Source: Amphritea sp. (lineage in GTDB: Bacteria > Pseudomonadota > Gammaproteobacteria > Pseudomonadales > Balneatricaceae). Taken from it: DNA of 33,608 nt. The DNA lies in NCBI RefSeq assembly GCF_016744155.1, contig NZ_JADGEW010000033.1, positions 1 through 33,608 of the forward strand. Direction: 5' to 3'. Positions 24,794-33,262 of this stretch are shown piece by piece. Position 1 is the stretch's first letter, and each line of letters opens with the position of its first letter. The translations under genes were made by a program, and so were the position numbers. The notes under the pieces were generated by a model. The model worked only from the letters and a program-made list of their open reading frames with translations, did no database searches and was not told where the DNA came from.

Positions 24794-25696
24794 TTATTGA
24801 TGGAGTTGCTGTAGCAGCCACTTCAAACTAGGGTCATTTGCATAGAGAGGGTGGTGTAGGGTTACCATCTCTATTTGTGGAATACCTTTTGGTGGTGCTA
24901 CTAGTTTTACCGGCAACATCTCTGTAAATAGCCGGGCCATCTCCAGAGGTAACGTCATGATGGCATCCGTTGCGGCAACTATCCGGGCGCCCGCCATATA
25001 GTTCACAGTACGCGCGATATCATTTCTTTTTAACTGCTGAGATTCCAGCCAGTGATCTATCTGGTTTGAGCTTACGCCTGTCAGATCAGTAAATAATACG
25101 TGTTTAAGCTGACAGTACTGTTCGACAGAGAGCCTATCTTTGACCTGTTTGTTTTGGTTGGCTGCAAGGCAGGCCAGAGGTTCCTGTTGCCAGGAACGGC
25201 TGATAAGCAATGGGTCAACAGGCTGGCTGCTGTCGAGCCCTGCGATCAGATCAATTTCGCGGCTTTCCAATCGCTCAGTAGTACCTGATTCACTAATCAT
25301 CTCTATCTCTATACGTATTCCGGAGGCGATCTGCTGAAGCCGCTGCATTAGTGGAGGCAGGGTAACCGCTTCGAAGTAATCGGTGCAGGCAATTGTAAAA
25401 CAGTGGTCTGAGTCAGCGTGATCAAAGGGTTCAAGAGGTGCCAGACTGCGTTCGATAATGCGGATCGCCTGGCGGATATCCGGCAGCATCGCTTCTGCTC
25501 TTGGGGTTGGTTTCAGTCCGTTACCGGTTCTCACCAGTAGTGGATCATCCAGTTGTTGCCGCAGACGGTTTAGTGCATGACTCATGGCGGATTGGCTGAG
25601 AAACATTCGTTCGGCAGCGCGACTGACATGACACTCAGTCAGCAGTGCTTCCAGCAGGAGTAATAGATTCAGGTCGAACTGGCGCAGGGATTTCAT
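24794..25696 (-). CDS. LysR-family transcriptional regulator
   Basis: The protein has 300 residues. The N-terminal winged HTH (about 6-65) includes LLLLLEALLTECHVSRAAERMFLSQSAMSHALNRLR. The substrate-binding domain (about 92-295) begins HCFTIACTDYFEAVTLPPLM, of the NodD/SyrM-like type. It is divergent from agmatinase speB, the classic layout for a LysR regulator and its target, so control of speB is likely. The inducer is unknown. Confidence 0.92.
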   Translation of the reverse strand: MKSLRQFDLNLLLLLEALLTECHVSRAAERMFLSQSAMSHALNRLRQQLDDPLLVRTGNGLKPTPRAEAMLPDIRQAIRIIERSLAPLEPFDHADSDHCFTIACTDYFEAVTLPPLMQRLQQIASGIRIEIEMISESGTTERLESREIDLIAGLDSSQPVDPLLISRSWQQEPLACLAANQNKQVKDRLSVEQYCQLKHVLFTDLTGVSSNQIDHWLESQQLKRNDIARTVNYMAGARIVAATDAIMTLPLEMARLFTEMLPVKLVAPPKGIPQIEMVTLHHPLYANDPSLKWLLQQLHQ

Positions 25697-25730
25697 CGCT
25701 TCACTCTACTTTTTCTAAGTATTAATTCTG

Positions 25731-25755
25731 TGCATGTAGATATTATAACTATGCA
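25731..25755. promoter_or_regulatory. Candidate LysR operator between the LysR gene and speB
   Basis: The arms tgcat and atgca flank 15 nt in the short intergenic region between the divergent genes. A spaced dyad of this kind is expected for a LysR site, but the arms are only 5 nt. Confidence 0.35.
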
Positions 25756-25827
25756 TTTCAATAATTTCATGTGAGAAGGTACTCTGAATTCAATAACTGG
25801 AAATTAAACTGAGTTTTGAGGTGCATG

Positions 25828-26763
25828 ATGTCTGATAAGCAAAATAATGTGGCCAATGCCGATCTTCCGATCTATGGCTCGTTAGGTATGACTTTTATGG
25901 AGTTTCCGGTTGTAAGTGATCTGACTTCATCTGATGCTGAAGTGGTTGTAGCCGGGGTGCCATTCGATCTTGCAACATCGGGTCGTTCCGGCGCCCGTTT
26001 CGGGCCGCAGGGAGTACGTCAGGCCTCATCTCAATTGATCTGGGAAGGGGCGCGTTGGCCCTGGCAGTTTGCTCTGGATGATCATCTAAAAGTGGCTGAT
26101 TCCGGTAATGTGCTGTTTAAGCATGGAGAGCCGCAGACGATGGTGGATAATCTTCAGGCCCATATTAGTACTATTTTGGATTCTGGAAAATCCGCTCTGA
26201 CCTTTGGTGGCGATCACTTTATCACTTTGCCGGTGTTACGTGCGTATGCTAAGAAGCATGGCCCGATGGCGCTAATTCACTTTGATGCCCACACCGATAC
26301 CTATTCCGGTGGTACTAAATATGATCACGGGACGCTGTTTCATCACGCTGTCGAAGAGGGGCTAGTCGATACCGAACACTCAATTCAGATCGGTATTCGT
26401 ACCGCTTATGATCTCGATGGCCATCCGTTTGAGGTACTGGATGCTGCCTGGGTAGGTGATCATGGTCCCAGGGCTATTCTCGAACGTATCCATGCGCGTG
26501 TCGGTGATAAAAAAACCTATGTGAGTTTTGATATTGATGGTCTCGATCCGTCCTGTGCCCCTGGTACTGGGACCCCTGTCGCAGGTGGTATGACGATGGA
26601 TTGTGCCTTAAAAGTAATCAGGGGATTGCAGGGCTTAAATTTAGTAGGAATGGATGTTGTGGAAGTGGCGCCTGCCTATGATCATGCCGAGATTACTTCG
26701 CTGGCCGGAGCAACTCTGGCGTTGGAATACCTCTATGTACTGGCAGCCAACAAAATGCCTTAG
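25828..26763 (+). CDS. speB: Agmatinase (ureohydrolase)
   Basis: The protein has about 311 residues from ATG 25828 (ATG 25825 is equally in frame), behind GAGG. It is very close in pattern to E. coli SpeB. Manganese-binding motifs are FGGDHF, LIHFDAHTDT and SFDIDGLDPSCAPGTGTP, and the end MDVVEVAPAYDHAEITSLAGATLALEYLY is shared with that family. It hydrolyses agmatine to putrescine and urea in the cytoplasm; guanidinobutyrase activity is an alternative in this superfamily. It is probably controlled by the divergent LysR protein. A terminator follows at 26812-26834. Confidence 0.93.
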   Translation: MSDKQNNVANADLPIYGSLGMTFMEFPVVSDLTSSDAEVVVAGVPFDLATSGRSGARFGPQGVRQASSQLIWEGARWPWQFALDDHLKVADSGNVLFKHGEPQTMVDNLQAHISTILDSGKSALTFGGDHFITLPVLRAYAKKHGPMALIHFDAHTDTYSGGTKYDHGTLFHHAVEEGLVDTEHSIQIGIRTAYDLDGHPFEVLDAAWVGDHGPRAILERIHARVGDKKTYVSFDIDGLDPSCAPGTGTPVAGGMTMDCALKVIRGLQGLNLVGMDVVEVAPAYDHAEITSLAGATLALEYLYVLAANKMP

Positions 26764-26811
26764 TAGACCTTTTTAGTATCTTCTTTGTTTTCTTTGAGCT
26801 TTGGCTGCTAC

Positions 26812-26834
26812 CTTTCTTAGGCGCAGCCTTTTTT
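26812..26834 (+). terminator. Terminator of speB
   Basis: The stem ggctgc/gcagcc (26812-26817 with 26823-26828) is followed by six T (26829-26834). It ends just before the convergent MocR stop codon at 26836. Confidence 0.65.
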
Positions 26835-26835
26835 A

Positions 26836-28323
26836 TTATTGCAGATGCTGGTCAATAATTGGCTGCAAGCGGGTGAGTCCAGTATCAATCTGCGTCTCAG
26901 TGTAACCGGAGAAACCTATAACCAGGCCGCTGAGAGGTGGCTGTTTATCATAATAATAGGATAACGGGCGAAGCCCGAGGCCTACAGTATTCGCTTGTTC
27001 TACAATCGCTTTGTCATCCGTGCCCGGCGGGAGTAGAAATACCCCGTGCATTCCGCCGTCGCTGGGCTCCCATACTAACTGATTGTTAAACCTTTTCTCG
27101 ATCTGTTGCAGCAAGTATTCGCGACGGGCTTTGTAGAGTTTGCGCATTCGTCGCAGGTGACTGGCAAACAGGCCCCGTGACATAAAGTCTGCTAAAGCTA
27201 GCTGGGGCAGTGAAGAGAGGCCGCCGTCGAGAAATCCGCGCATCTGGTTGAAGGAGGGTACTAAAGCTGGTGGGAGCACCAGATAGCCGAGTCGGATTGC
27301 GGGATGTAGAATGCGACTAAAAGTGCCTGAATAGATCACAGAGTGCTCTCCATCCAGCCCCTGAAGCGCCGTAAGGGGCGGCCCGTCAAAACGGAACTCA
27401 CTATCGTAGTCATCTTCAATAATACAACTGCCGTGCTGTCTGGCCCATTGGAGGAGCTGTAGGCGGCGTTCAAGGCTCAGGGTGTAGCCCATTGGGAAGT
27501 TACGTGAAGGGGTAATGAAGGCGAGGCGTGCATCTTGTTTATCGGTCAGTGCGATATCAGTGCGGAAGCCTTGTCGGTCGATCGGCACTGAAACTTTGAT
27601 TCCTCCAACAGTACTGATCGCACCGTCGATACCGGGAAAACCAGGGTCTTCGACCAGTACTTTATCACCGGGATTGATGAGCATAGAAAAGGCCAGTTGC
27701 ATTCCCTGCTGTGAACCGGAGCAGATCATTACCTGTTCAATATCACAGTGTATTCCTCGGCTGGCATTGAGGTAATTTACTATTTCCTGTCTCAGTTTGG
27801 GTTCCCCCATAAAGCTGCGTCCGCCACTGAATTTCATCTGTTTCCCAGCGTGACTGACTGAGCGCTGCCACTCGGGCCAGGGGAATTGGTCCAGAGCAGG
27901 GCTTGCAGGCAGTAATAGTTGCTGATTACTTTGGTGGTAAAGAGGGCGAATCTGCTGAAGTAATTTGCTCTTGTCGGACAGCTTGATCGGCCTAAGGTCA
28001 GGGCGATGGTTTTTCTGTATTGCTTTTTTGCTGAGGGATAGCTGCGTAGAGATATAGCTTCCATCACCCTGTCGGGTTTCGATATAACCCTCTGCCTGCA
28101 GCATCTCATAGACTTGTTTTATGGTGTTGCGGGATAGATTCAGCAGCTCTGCCAGCTCACGGCTGGAAGGAAGACGGCTATCTGCAACCAACTCTCCGCA
28201 AAGAATCTGTTGCTGCATGTAGTTAAATAGTGCCCGGTATCGGGGTCGTTGAGATTCATCCTGTTCCAGAAAGGGGGTAAATAGTTTTGAGTAGACCTGT
28301 TTCTTATAGTTTGGCTTAATCAA
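26836..28323 (-). CDS. MocR-family regulator (GntR HTH plus aminotransferase-like domain), PLP lysine replaced
   Basis: The protein has 495 residues, starting at TTG 28323 with AAGG about 8 nt upstream; later Met codons would cut into the DNA-binding domain. The GntR winged HTH (about 25-95) includes LPSSRELAELLNLSRNTIKQVYEML. The fold-type I aminotransferase domain (about 110-490) keeps EDDYDSEF. The motif that normally reads GTFSK, holding the PLP-binding Lys, reads GTFSR (AGT CGC, near 27306-27320). The PSHQFP segment is also altered, to PSRNFP. PLP could not form the usual internal aldimine at this Arg, so the effector mode is probably different from GabR or PdxR. It is divergent from the PNPOx-like gene, its likely target. 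Confidence 0.9.
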   Translation of the reverse strand: MIKPNYKKQVYSKLFTPFLEQDESQRPRYRALFNYMQQQILCGELVADSRLPSSRELAELLNLSRNTIKQVYEMLQAEGYIETRQGDGSYISTQLSLSKKAIQKNHRPDLRPIKLSDKSKLLQQIRPLYHQSNQQLLLPASPALDQFPWPEWQRSVSHAGKQMKFSGGRSFMGEPKLRQEIVNYLNASRGIHCDIEQVMICSGSQQGMQLAFSMLINPGDKVLVEDPGFPGIDGAISTVGGIKVSVPIDRQGFRTDIALTDKQDARLAFITPSRNFPMGYTLSLERRLQLLQWARQHGSCIIEDDYDSEFRFDGPPLTALQGLDGEHSVIYSGTFSRILHPAIRLGYLVLPPALVPSFNQMRGFLDGGLSSLPQLALADFMSRGLFASHLRRMRKLYKARREYLLQQIEKRFNNQLVWEPSDGGMHGVFLLPPGTDDKAIVEQANTVGLGLRPLSYYYDKQPPLSGLVIGFSGYTETQIDTGLTRLQPIIDQHLQ

Positions 28324-28367
28324 ATTGGGCCTTAATAATATGTATAAATTGGATCTTAAATAGATCC
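28322..28367. promoter_or_regulatory. Direct repeats and dyad in the MocR/PNPOx-like divergent region
   Basis: Two direct repeats of the form aaattggRYcttaa start at 28322 and 28346, 24 nt apart. The second also begins a dyad, ggatct-taaat-agatcc (28351-28367). Paired direct repeats are typical of MocR operators, and the first overlaps the regulator's own start, fitting autoregulation. Confidence 0.55.
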
Positions 28368-28423
28368 ACTATAGCGGTTAACCTTGGCCTGTCGCAAATT
28401 TAAACAGCGTTAAGGGCAAGGTT

Positions 28424-29020
28424 ATGAGTGAGATAAGGGTGACGGAGCGGACCCGGGTAAAAAGGGGGCGTAAAATAGCCAGCTATGATCGAGGCGTAGT
28501 TAATAATGTTATTGATGAATCCTGGGTATGCAATATTGGCGTCAGCGTGGATGGAGAAGCGATGGTGCAACCCAGCTCCCACTGGCGAATTGGCAATGAG
28601 ATTTATCTACATGGCTCGGTTAAAAATGGTCTGTTTCAGACGGTGATGAAGGGGCAGACTATATGCATTACGCTGTGTATTTTGGATGGACTGGTGTTTT
28701 CCCGTTCTGCTTACCATCATTCAGTTAATTTTCGCTCAGTGGTTATCTATGGTAAAGGTCGGTTGGTTGATGATGCTGATGAGAAACGCGCTGCGCTGGA
28801 CGCTATGTTAGATAAATATAGTCCAGGCCGTTCGGCAGAAGTGCGTCCGCCGAATGAAACAGAGATGAAGGTGACAGGGGTGTTTGCTTTTCCAATCGAA
28901 GAGGTTTCTGCCAAGGTTTCCACCGGCGGGCCAAATGAGGAACCGGAAGATATGGATCTGGATATATGGGCGGGGGTTAAGCCGGTGACGACGGTGGTCG
29001 GTAATTTAATTCCCGATTAA
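28424..29020 (+). CDS. Pyridoxamine 5'-phosphate oxidase-like flavin-binding protein
   Basis: The protein has 198 residues. ATG 28424 has AAGG upstream. The split-barrel pattern fits the PNPOx/NimA-like family: a YDRGVVNNVIDESWVCNIGVSVDGEAMVQPS start, IYLHGSVKNGLFQTVMKGQTICITLCILDGLVFSRSAYHHSVNFRSVVIYGKG, and an ITG-like late segment. Members bind FMN or heme and reduce small molecules; the substrate is unknown. Pairing with a divergent MocR regulator is common in this family. Confidence 0.82.
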   Translation: MSEIRVTERTRVKRGRKIASYDRGVVNNVIDESWVCNIGVSVDGEAMVQPSSHWRIGNEIYLHGSVKNGLFQTVMKGQTICITLCILDGLVFSRSAYHHSVNFRSVVIYGKGRLVDDADEKRAALDAMLDKYSPGRSAEVRPPNETEMKVTGVFAFPIEEVSAKVSTGGPNEEPEDMDLDIWAGVKPVTTVVGNLIPD

Positions 29021-29101
29021 AGCGTAGAGATCGGCATAGGTATCATTGACATAAGGCTCCCTGTTTCGCCTATACTGCCTGTAATAGAAATAGGGGGTCT
29101 A

Positions 29102-29932
29102 ATGTTTCTTCGAGGAAAATCATCGTTAGCTTTGTTAGTCGCTTTTATATTGGTTGTATTAACCGGCTGTAGCTCTCTGCAGGGCTTAGATGTTTCTGTG
29201 AAGGATAATCCTCAGTTGGCTAAACAGAAGTTTAGGGCGGGGTTGGATGTCACTCAGGGAAAAGGTACCGAGCAGGATTACAAAGAGGGTGTAGAGCTTT
29301 TTAAGGATGCCGCACTGAATGGCTCGGCAAAAGGTGCGTACCTGGCCGGAATGTCATATCTCACAGGACGTGGTGTTGCTGTTAACTACGCTGAGTCAGC
29401 GATATGGCTGGATTTGGCCGCTCAAAAAGATCACCCGGCTGCGTTATATGAGCTGTCTGTTCTCTACATGAATGGACGCGGTGTTGAAAAGAGCCGTCTG
29501 TGGGCAGGATATCTGTTGAGTCGAGCGGCTGACCTTGGGCATAAACAGGCAATGTTTGATCTGGGGGTAGTCTATGCACGTGGTCTGGGTCTTCCCCAAA
29601 ATCTTGCTGTTGCCTGGTATTGGTTTGCTCAGGCGGAAAAACAGGGTGTAGCGCTTTCAACAGAACTTAAACGAAGAATGTACGCCAAGACTAATGCAGG
29701 TTCCCGCGGAACAGCTCGTCGTTTGATGAGTTATCGTTCGGGTGATATAGACCGTTCGACGACTTTGTTTCTTCAGCTTCGGCTATCAGCGTTAGACTAC
29801 TCACCAGGCCCTGCTGATGGCATCTGGGGGCAGAAAACAAAGGTTTCTTACCGCCGGTTTACGCAAAAGGAGTTTTTGCTGAGTGATCTGGAGATCAATT
29901 GGCACAACCTGCAGATGATTAGAGATTATTAA
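29102..29932 (+). CDS. Sel1-repeat lipoprotein with C-terminal peptidoglycan-binding-like domain
   Basis: The protein has 276 residues. A lipoprotein signal has lipobox LTGC with Cys23 followed by Ser, predicting the outer membrane. About four Sel1 repeats (about 60-190) include AKGAYLAGMSYLTGRGV and PAALYELSVLYMNGRGV. The C-terminus (about 220-265), with LSALDYSPGPADGIWGQKT, resembles a PG_binding_1 domain. It probably anchors or organises envelope proteins at the cell wall. The ATG follows a GGGGGT. Confidence 0.85.
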   Translation: MFLRGKSSLALLVAFILVVLTGCSSLQGLDVSVKDNPQLAKQKFRAGLDVTQGKGTEQDYKEGVELFKDAALNGSAKGAYLAGMSYLTGRGVAVNYAESAIWLDLAAQKDHPAALYELSVLYMNGRGVEKSRLWAGYLLSRAADLGHKQAMFDLGVVYARGLGLPQNLAVAWYWFAQAEKQGVALSTELKRRMYAKTNAGSRGTARRLMSYRSGDIDRSTTLFLQLRLSALDYSPGPADGIWGQKTKVSYRRFTQKEFLLSDLEINWHNLQMIRDY

Positions 29933-29959
29933 GACCCGAGCAAAGTAAAGGATCAGACG

Positions 29960-30739
29960 TTAAGTCTCGGCGTTTTCTGGGTCAGCTTCTGAATTGTTGT
30001 CTGTTTCGGCGTCCGGCGCCGATTCAATACCTAATAAAGCATCTACTGCGCTAACCACTTCTTCGTTGAGTTCTTTATTAGCGGCCTGCCCAAGAATTTC
30101 AATTGCGGTTTGTTCCAGATCTGCGCGCTCTTCTTCGCTAATTGCATCTCGTGCTGCGTTTACCGCCGCTTCATACTGGCCCAGTAAGCCTACCGCAGAG
30201 TTGGGTGACGCATTGGCCCTTGCTGTTGCTGATGCATGGGCTGCATTCAGTCGTCCGAGCTTAGCTGAAACTGCTTTATGATCATTTCCCAGTCCATTAT
30301 TACTGCTAAATCCCTTATTAGCAGATTTGTTCGACTTGCCCTGCACGCTATTACCCAGACCAAATGCGTTACCATTACCCTTACTATTTCCGCCAGCGTT
30401 ACTGCTGTTACCACCGCCGTTACCACCGCCGTTACCACCGCCGTTTCCACCACCGTTTCCACCACCGTTTCCACCGCCGTTTCCACCACCGTTTCCACCA
30501 CCGTTTCCACCGCCGTTTCCACCGCCGTTTCCACCGCCGTTTCCACCGCCGTTTCCACCGCCGTTTCCACCGCCGTTTCCACCGCCGTTTCCACCACCGT
30601 TTCCACCACCGTCGCCTTTCGCCAGAGCTATGCTCCCGAGATCCAGACCGGTCATTTGCTGAGTGATAACAGGTGAAACCGCCAAAGTGACAGCGAGAGT
30701 TGTTGCGTTAAGAAGGGGAAAAGCTGCTTTAAGGTGCAT
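29960..30739 (-). CDS. Secreted low-complexity GGGN-repeat protein
   Basis: The protein has 259 residues. A signal-like N-terminus (1-40) precedes 17 perfect Gly-Gly-Gly-Asn units (about 43-111). These are followed by a Ser/Asn/Gly linker, an Ala-rich helical domain (about 160-225, with QYEAAVNAARDAISEEERADLE), and an acidic tail. The C-terminal part resembles domains found at the ends of other Gly/Asn-rich surface proteins, but the function is not known. AAAGG lies about 8 nt before ATG 30739. It lies 66 nt downstream of the HD-GYP gene on the same strand. The repeat array probably varies in length. Confidence 0.75.
   Translation of the reverse strand: MHLKAAFPLLNATTLAVTLAVSPVITQQMTGLDLGSIALAKGDGGGNGGGNGGGNGGGNGGGNGGGNGGGNGGGNGGGNGGGNGGGNGGGNGGGNGGGNGGGNGGGNGGGNSSNAGGNSKGNGNAFGLGNSVQGKSNKSANKGFSSNNGLGNDHKAVSAKLGRLNAAHASATARANASPNSAVGLLGQYEAAVNAARDAISEEERADLEQTAIEILGQAANKELNEEVVSAVDALLGIESAPDAETDNNSEADPENAET
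30407..30610 (-). repeat. 12-nt minisatellite, 17 copies (GGGN codons)
   Basis: There are 17 consecutive units of the form gttNccaccNcc on the plus strand, 204 nt in total, differing only at two synonymous positions. They encode the GGGN array. Arrays like this change copy number by slippage in steps that keep the frame. Confidence 0.95.
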
Positions 30740-30805
30740 GGAGGTTACCTTTGTATACCTATATCCATTAGCCTACTGGGGTTATTGCATTGTTACAAAT
30801 GAAAA

Positions 30806-31411
30806 TTATTCCACCCGGTTACTGCTTCGCTCAATGATGTTACAGAAGTACTTAACCAGCAGTGGGTCGTGTTTAGTGCCTGATTCCATCTCGATCGTAT
30901 CGATAATATACCGGTGGCTTCGTCCTTCATGGTAAGCGCGGGTATACGCCATAGCGTCATAGCTGTCGACGATGCTGATGATGCGGGCACCTACCGGAAT
31001 AGCTTCTCCTGAAATTTTGTCAGGATAACCGCCACCATTAAAGTGTTCATGGTGGTGACGGATAATGTGCGCGGTTTGAGAGGCGCCATCCAGTTCGGTT
31101 GATAATACGATCTGTTCACCGATAATCGGGTGCTGGTGCATCATTTTCCAATCATCTTGATCGAGTATGCCAGGCTTCATCAGAATTCTATCTGGAATGC
31201 CGATTTTTCCAATGTCATGAAACTTTGAACTAATGCGCAGAGCGCTTATATCATCCTCTGATAGCCCCGCTGCTTTAGCCAGTTCAGTTGCCATCGTTTG
31301 TACCCGATCGGAATGCTCCAGTGTTGACTGATCCCTGAAGCCCAGTGCTGTTGCTAGTGCTTTGGTACGAATCTCTAAGGCTTGATAAGTGAATTTCTCA
31401 GTCGGGCTCAT
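30806..31411 (-). CDS. Stand-alone HD-GYP domain phosphodiesterase
   Basis: The protein has 201 residues with no sensor or receiver domain. It contains EHSDRVQTMA, HDIGKIGIPD and HHEHFNGGGYP, the metal-binding and GYP motifs of cyclic-di-GMP phosphodiesterases (canonical HHExxDGxGYP; here Asn replaces Asp). It should hydrolyse c-di-GMP in the cytoplasm. AGGAACTGGA precedes ATG 31411. The GGGN-repeat surface protein lies downstream on the same strand, a possible functional link between c-di-GMP and the cell surface. Confidence 0.88.
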   Translation of the reverse strand: MSPTEKFTYQALEIRTKALATALGFRDQSTLEHSDRVQTMATELAKAAGLSEDDISALRISSKFHDIGKIGIPDRILMKPGILDQDDWKMMHQHPIIGEQIVLSTELDGASQTAHIIRHHHEHFNGGGYPDKISGEAIPVGARIISIVDSYDAMAYTRAYHEGRSHRYIIDTIEMESGTKHDPLLVKYFCNIIERSSNRVE

Positions 31412-31550
31412 TCCAGTTCCTAGTGTAATCGACCTGATTGTCGTACCGCTTTACTAGCGAAAGTATTTTGTCGCTCTGTCTCAATTTCTGAGAGAGTCTT
31501 TACTAGCATAAACAGATGCTATTTTAATATGTTTGGAGCGTTGTTGGCAT

Positions 31551-32171
31551 TTATCCTAGTGCTAACCATATGCCGACCCCTATCATAAGAGAACCGGCAA
31601 TTCTGTTCATCAGTTTTACATTGCCACGATCCAGTAGCAGATGGCGCAGGGCTTTACCTCCGCTGGCGTAGATTAATAGACAGCTAAACTCTAACAATAA
31701 AATCATCGCTATGAGTATTGAAAGCTGAGGGGCAAGCGGCTGATTCTGGTCCAGAAAGGGTGGCAGCAGGGTGACAAAGAATGCCCAGCCTTTGGGGTTG
31801 GCTATAGCAGTAATGAAACCGTTAAGGGCTAACTGAAAATTACCCTGTTGTTTTACTTCTGATCCCGGCTCTGGCATCACTAGTTTGCCTTTCGACTGCC
31901 ACATCTGAATACCTATCCAGCCCAGATAGGCTCCACCGCCGAGCTTCAAAAAGATGAAGGCTTCGGGGAATTGCAGCATGAGGGCAGCGACACCAATAGC
32001 GGCGGCTGTGGCAACCAGACCTACTCCAATCAATTCACCCCACATCATATGCAGACTGCGCCGCACACCGATGGACATACCTAGGCTTAATGCCAGCGTC
32101 ATGCACATACCCGGAGTGATAGAGACGAAGAAAAACGTAGGTATGAAAATAGAGAGTATAGCGACTGACAT
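31551..32171 (-). CDS. LysE/RhtB-family amino-acid exporter
   Basis: The protein has 206 residues with six membrane segments. The family start TPGMCMTLALSLGMSIGVRRSL, the LKLGGGAYLGWIGIQMW segment and FITAIANPKGWAFFVTLLPPF are typical. It exports an amino acid or related metabolite across the inner membrane. The substrate cannot be predicted. Confidence 0.93.
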   Translation of the reverse strand: MSVAILSIFIPTFFFVSITPGMCMTLALSLGMSIGVRRSLHMMWGELIGVGLVATAAAIGVAALMLQFPEAFIFLKLGGGAYLGWIGIQMWQSKGKLVMPEPGSEVKQQGNFQLALNGFITAIANPKGWAFFVTLLPPFLDQNQPLAPQLSILIAMILLLEFSCLLIYASGGKALRHLLLDRGNVKLMNRIAGSLMIGVGIWLALG

Positions 32172-32225
32172 CCATGCCTCAGAAATCGATAATTAAAGCG
32201 GGAGTTTACTCTTTCATTAGGCAAT

Positions 32226-32257
32226 AAAAAAGGCCACCCGATAAAGTCGGTGTGGCC
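32226..32257 (-). terminator. Terminator of the TorF-like porin gene
   Basis: Read on the minus strand, the stem ggccac/gtggcc has an inner ccga/tcgg and is followed by six T. It lies about 55 nt past the porin stop at 32313. Confidence 0.8.
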
Positions 32258-32312
32258 CTAATCAGGCAGAAGAAGGGGATCTGTACGTGCCTGATTCAAT
32301 GGTGAACGATTT

Positions 32313-33002
32313 TTAGAAAGTACGCGATACGCTTAACAGCAGAGTATTATCATTGCGGAATGCACCTGAATCGGTTTCATCAGCACTTTCGATGCTATTA
32401 AAGAGATAGGCTGCGGAAAGATCCAGACCTACTGCAGAGCCAGAGATGCCAATAGAATAGTCCTGGAAATCATTGATATCAGTGGTGCCATCCCAATAGT
32501 CGCCAGTGCTGTATCCGGCATGCAGATCTAAACTAACTTCCTCGGTCACCCCAACACTATAATCAGCGCTGTAGTACTGAGCAGACTCGCCTGTGTTAAA
32601 GAAATCATCGGAGTAAGCAAAGGTGAAGCCAAGATCGCCGTAGTACAGACCTAGTGCTAATTCGCCATACTCTGCATCAGAGTTGTAGCCAGGGTATGTA
32701 TAGAACGCGTACGAAACGTCATAGCTCAAATCATCATTGATATCGTTACCATAGCCAACGTAGTAATCGATCTCCAGCTTCGCATCATCTTCAAAATCGA
32801 CATTGCTGCCCCAGACGCCAGCATAAACGCCATTATCAAAAGCAACATCAAGACTTCCCTGTACGGCAGGGTCGCCAGCTGACTGTGAGATACCGCGGAA
32901 GCGGTAGTCATTAGTGAATGATACGGTACCGGACACTTCAGCCGCTTGAACTGTTGTTACTAGCGCCATAGAAGCAACCAGACCTGCAAAAATCTTTTTC
33001 AT
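32313..33002 (-). CDS. TorF-family putative porin
   Basis: The protein has 229 residues. The signal peptide (1-20) ends VQA-AEV. The mature part starts with VSGTVSFTNDYRFRGISQS, the hallmark of the TorF family (Gcw_chp). It continues as alternating aromatic beta strands with acidic loops and ends in SVSRTF, with the C-terminal Phe of outer-membrane barrels. The transported solute is unknown. Confidence 0.92.
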   Translation of the reverse strand: MKKIFAGLVASMALVTTVQAAEVSGTVSFTNDYRFRGISQSAGDPAVQGSLDVAFDNGVYAGVWGSNVDFEDDAKLEIDYYVGYGNDINDDLSYDVSYAFYTYPGYNSDAEYGELALGLYYGDLGFTFAYSDDFFNTGESAQYYSADYSVGVTEEVSLDLHAGYSTGDYWDGTTDINDFQDYSIGISGSAVGLDLSAAYLFNSIESADETDSGAFRNDNTLLLSVSRTF

Positions 33003-33262
33003 CGATTACACCCTGTTTTTTTTAGTATGAGTCTCGATTATCGGAAAACATGAGCTACTAAAGAAATACCTAGGGGTAGGTATCTACCAGGGGGTATATG
33101 ACTGAGGGAATCGGTTAGATACCTCTTCGTATATATAGAGACCAGAGTGAAGGGCTACATATACTGTCACAAATACGATTGGGTGAGTGGCTGAGCCTCT
33201 TACCTTATTCTGATTACGGCGAGCCGTAGTTATTGAGACAGAGATTGTGGAGAAGAAAACTG
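33003..33262. promoter_or_regulatory. Divergent intergenic region with a perfect inverted repeat
   Basis: This 260-nt gap separates the porin and aldehyde dehydrogenase genes. At 33066-33083 it holds a perfect dyad, ataccta-gggg-taggtat, with an overlapping small dyad ggtag/ctacc (33075-33088). These are good operator candidates; the regulator is not known. Confidence 0.5.

Noticed and set aside
30327-30662. Plus-strand Pro/Phe-rich open frame
   Set aside because: It is the shadow of the GGGN minisatellite; there is no ribosome site and the minus frame has a signal peptide and a normal C-terminal domain.
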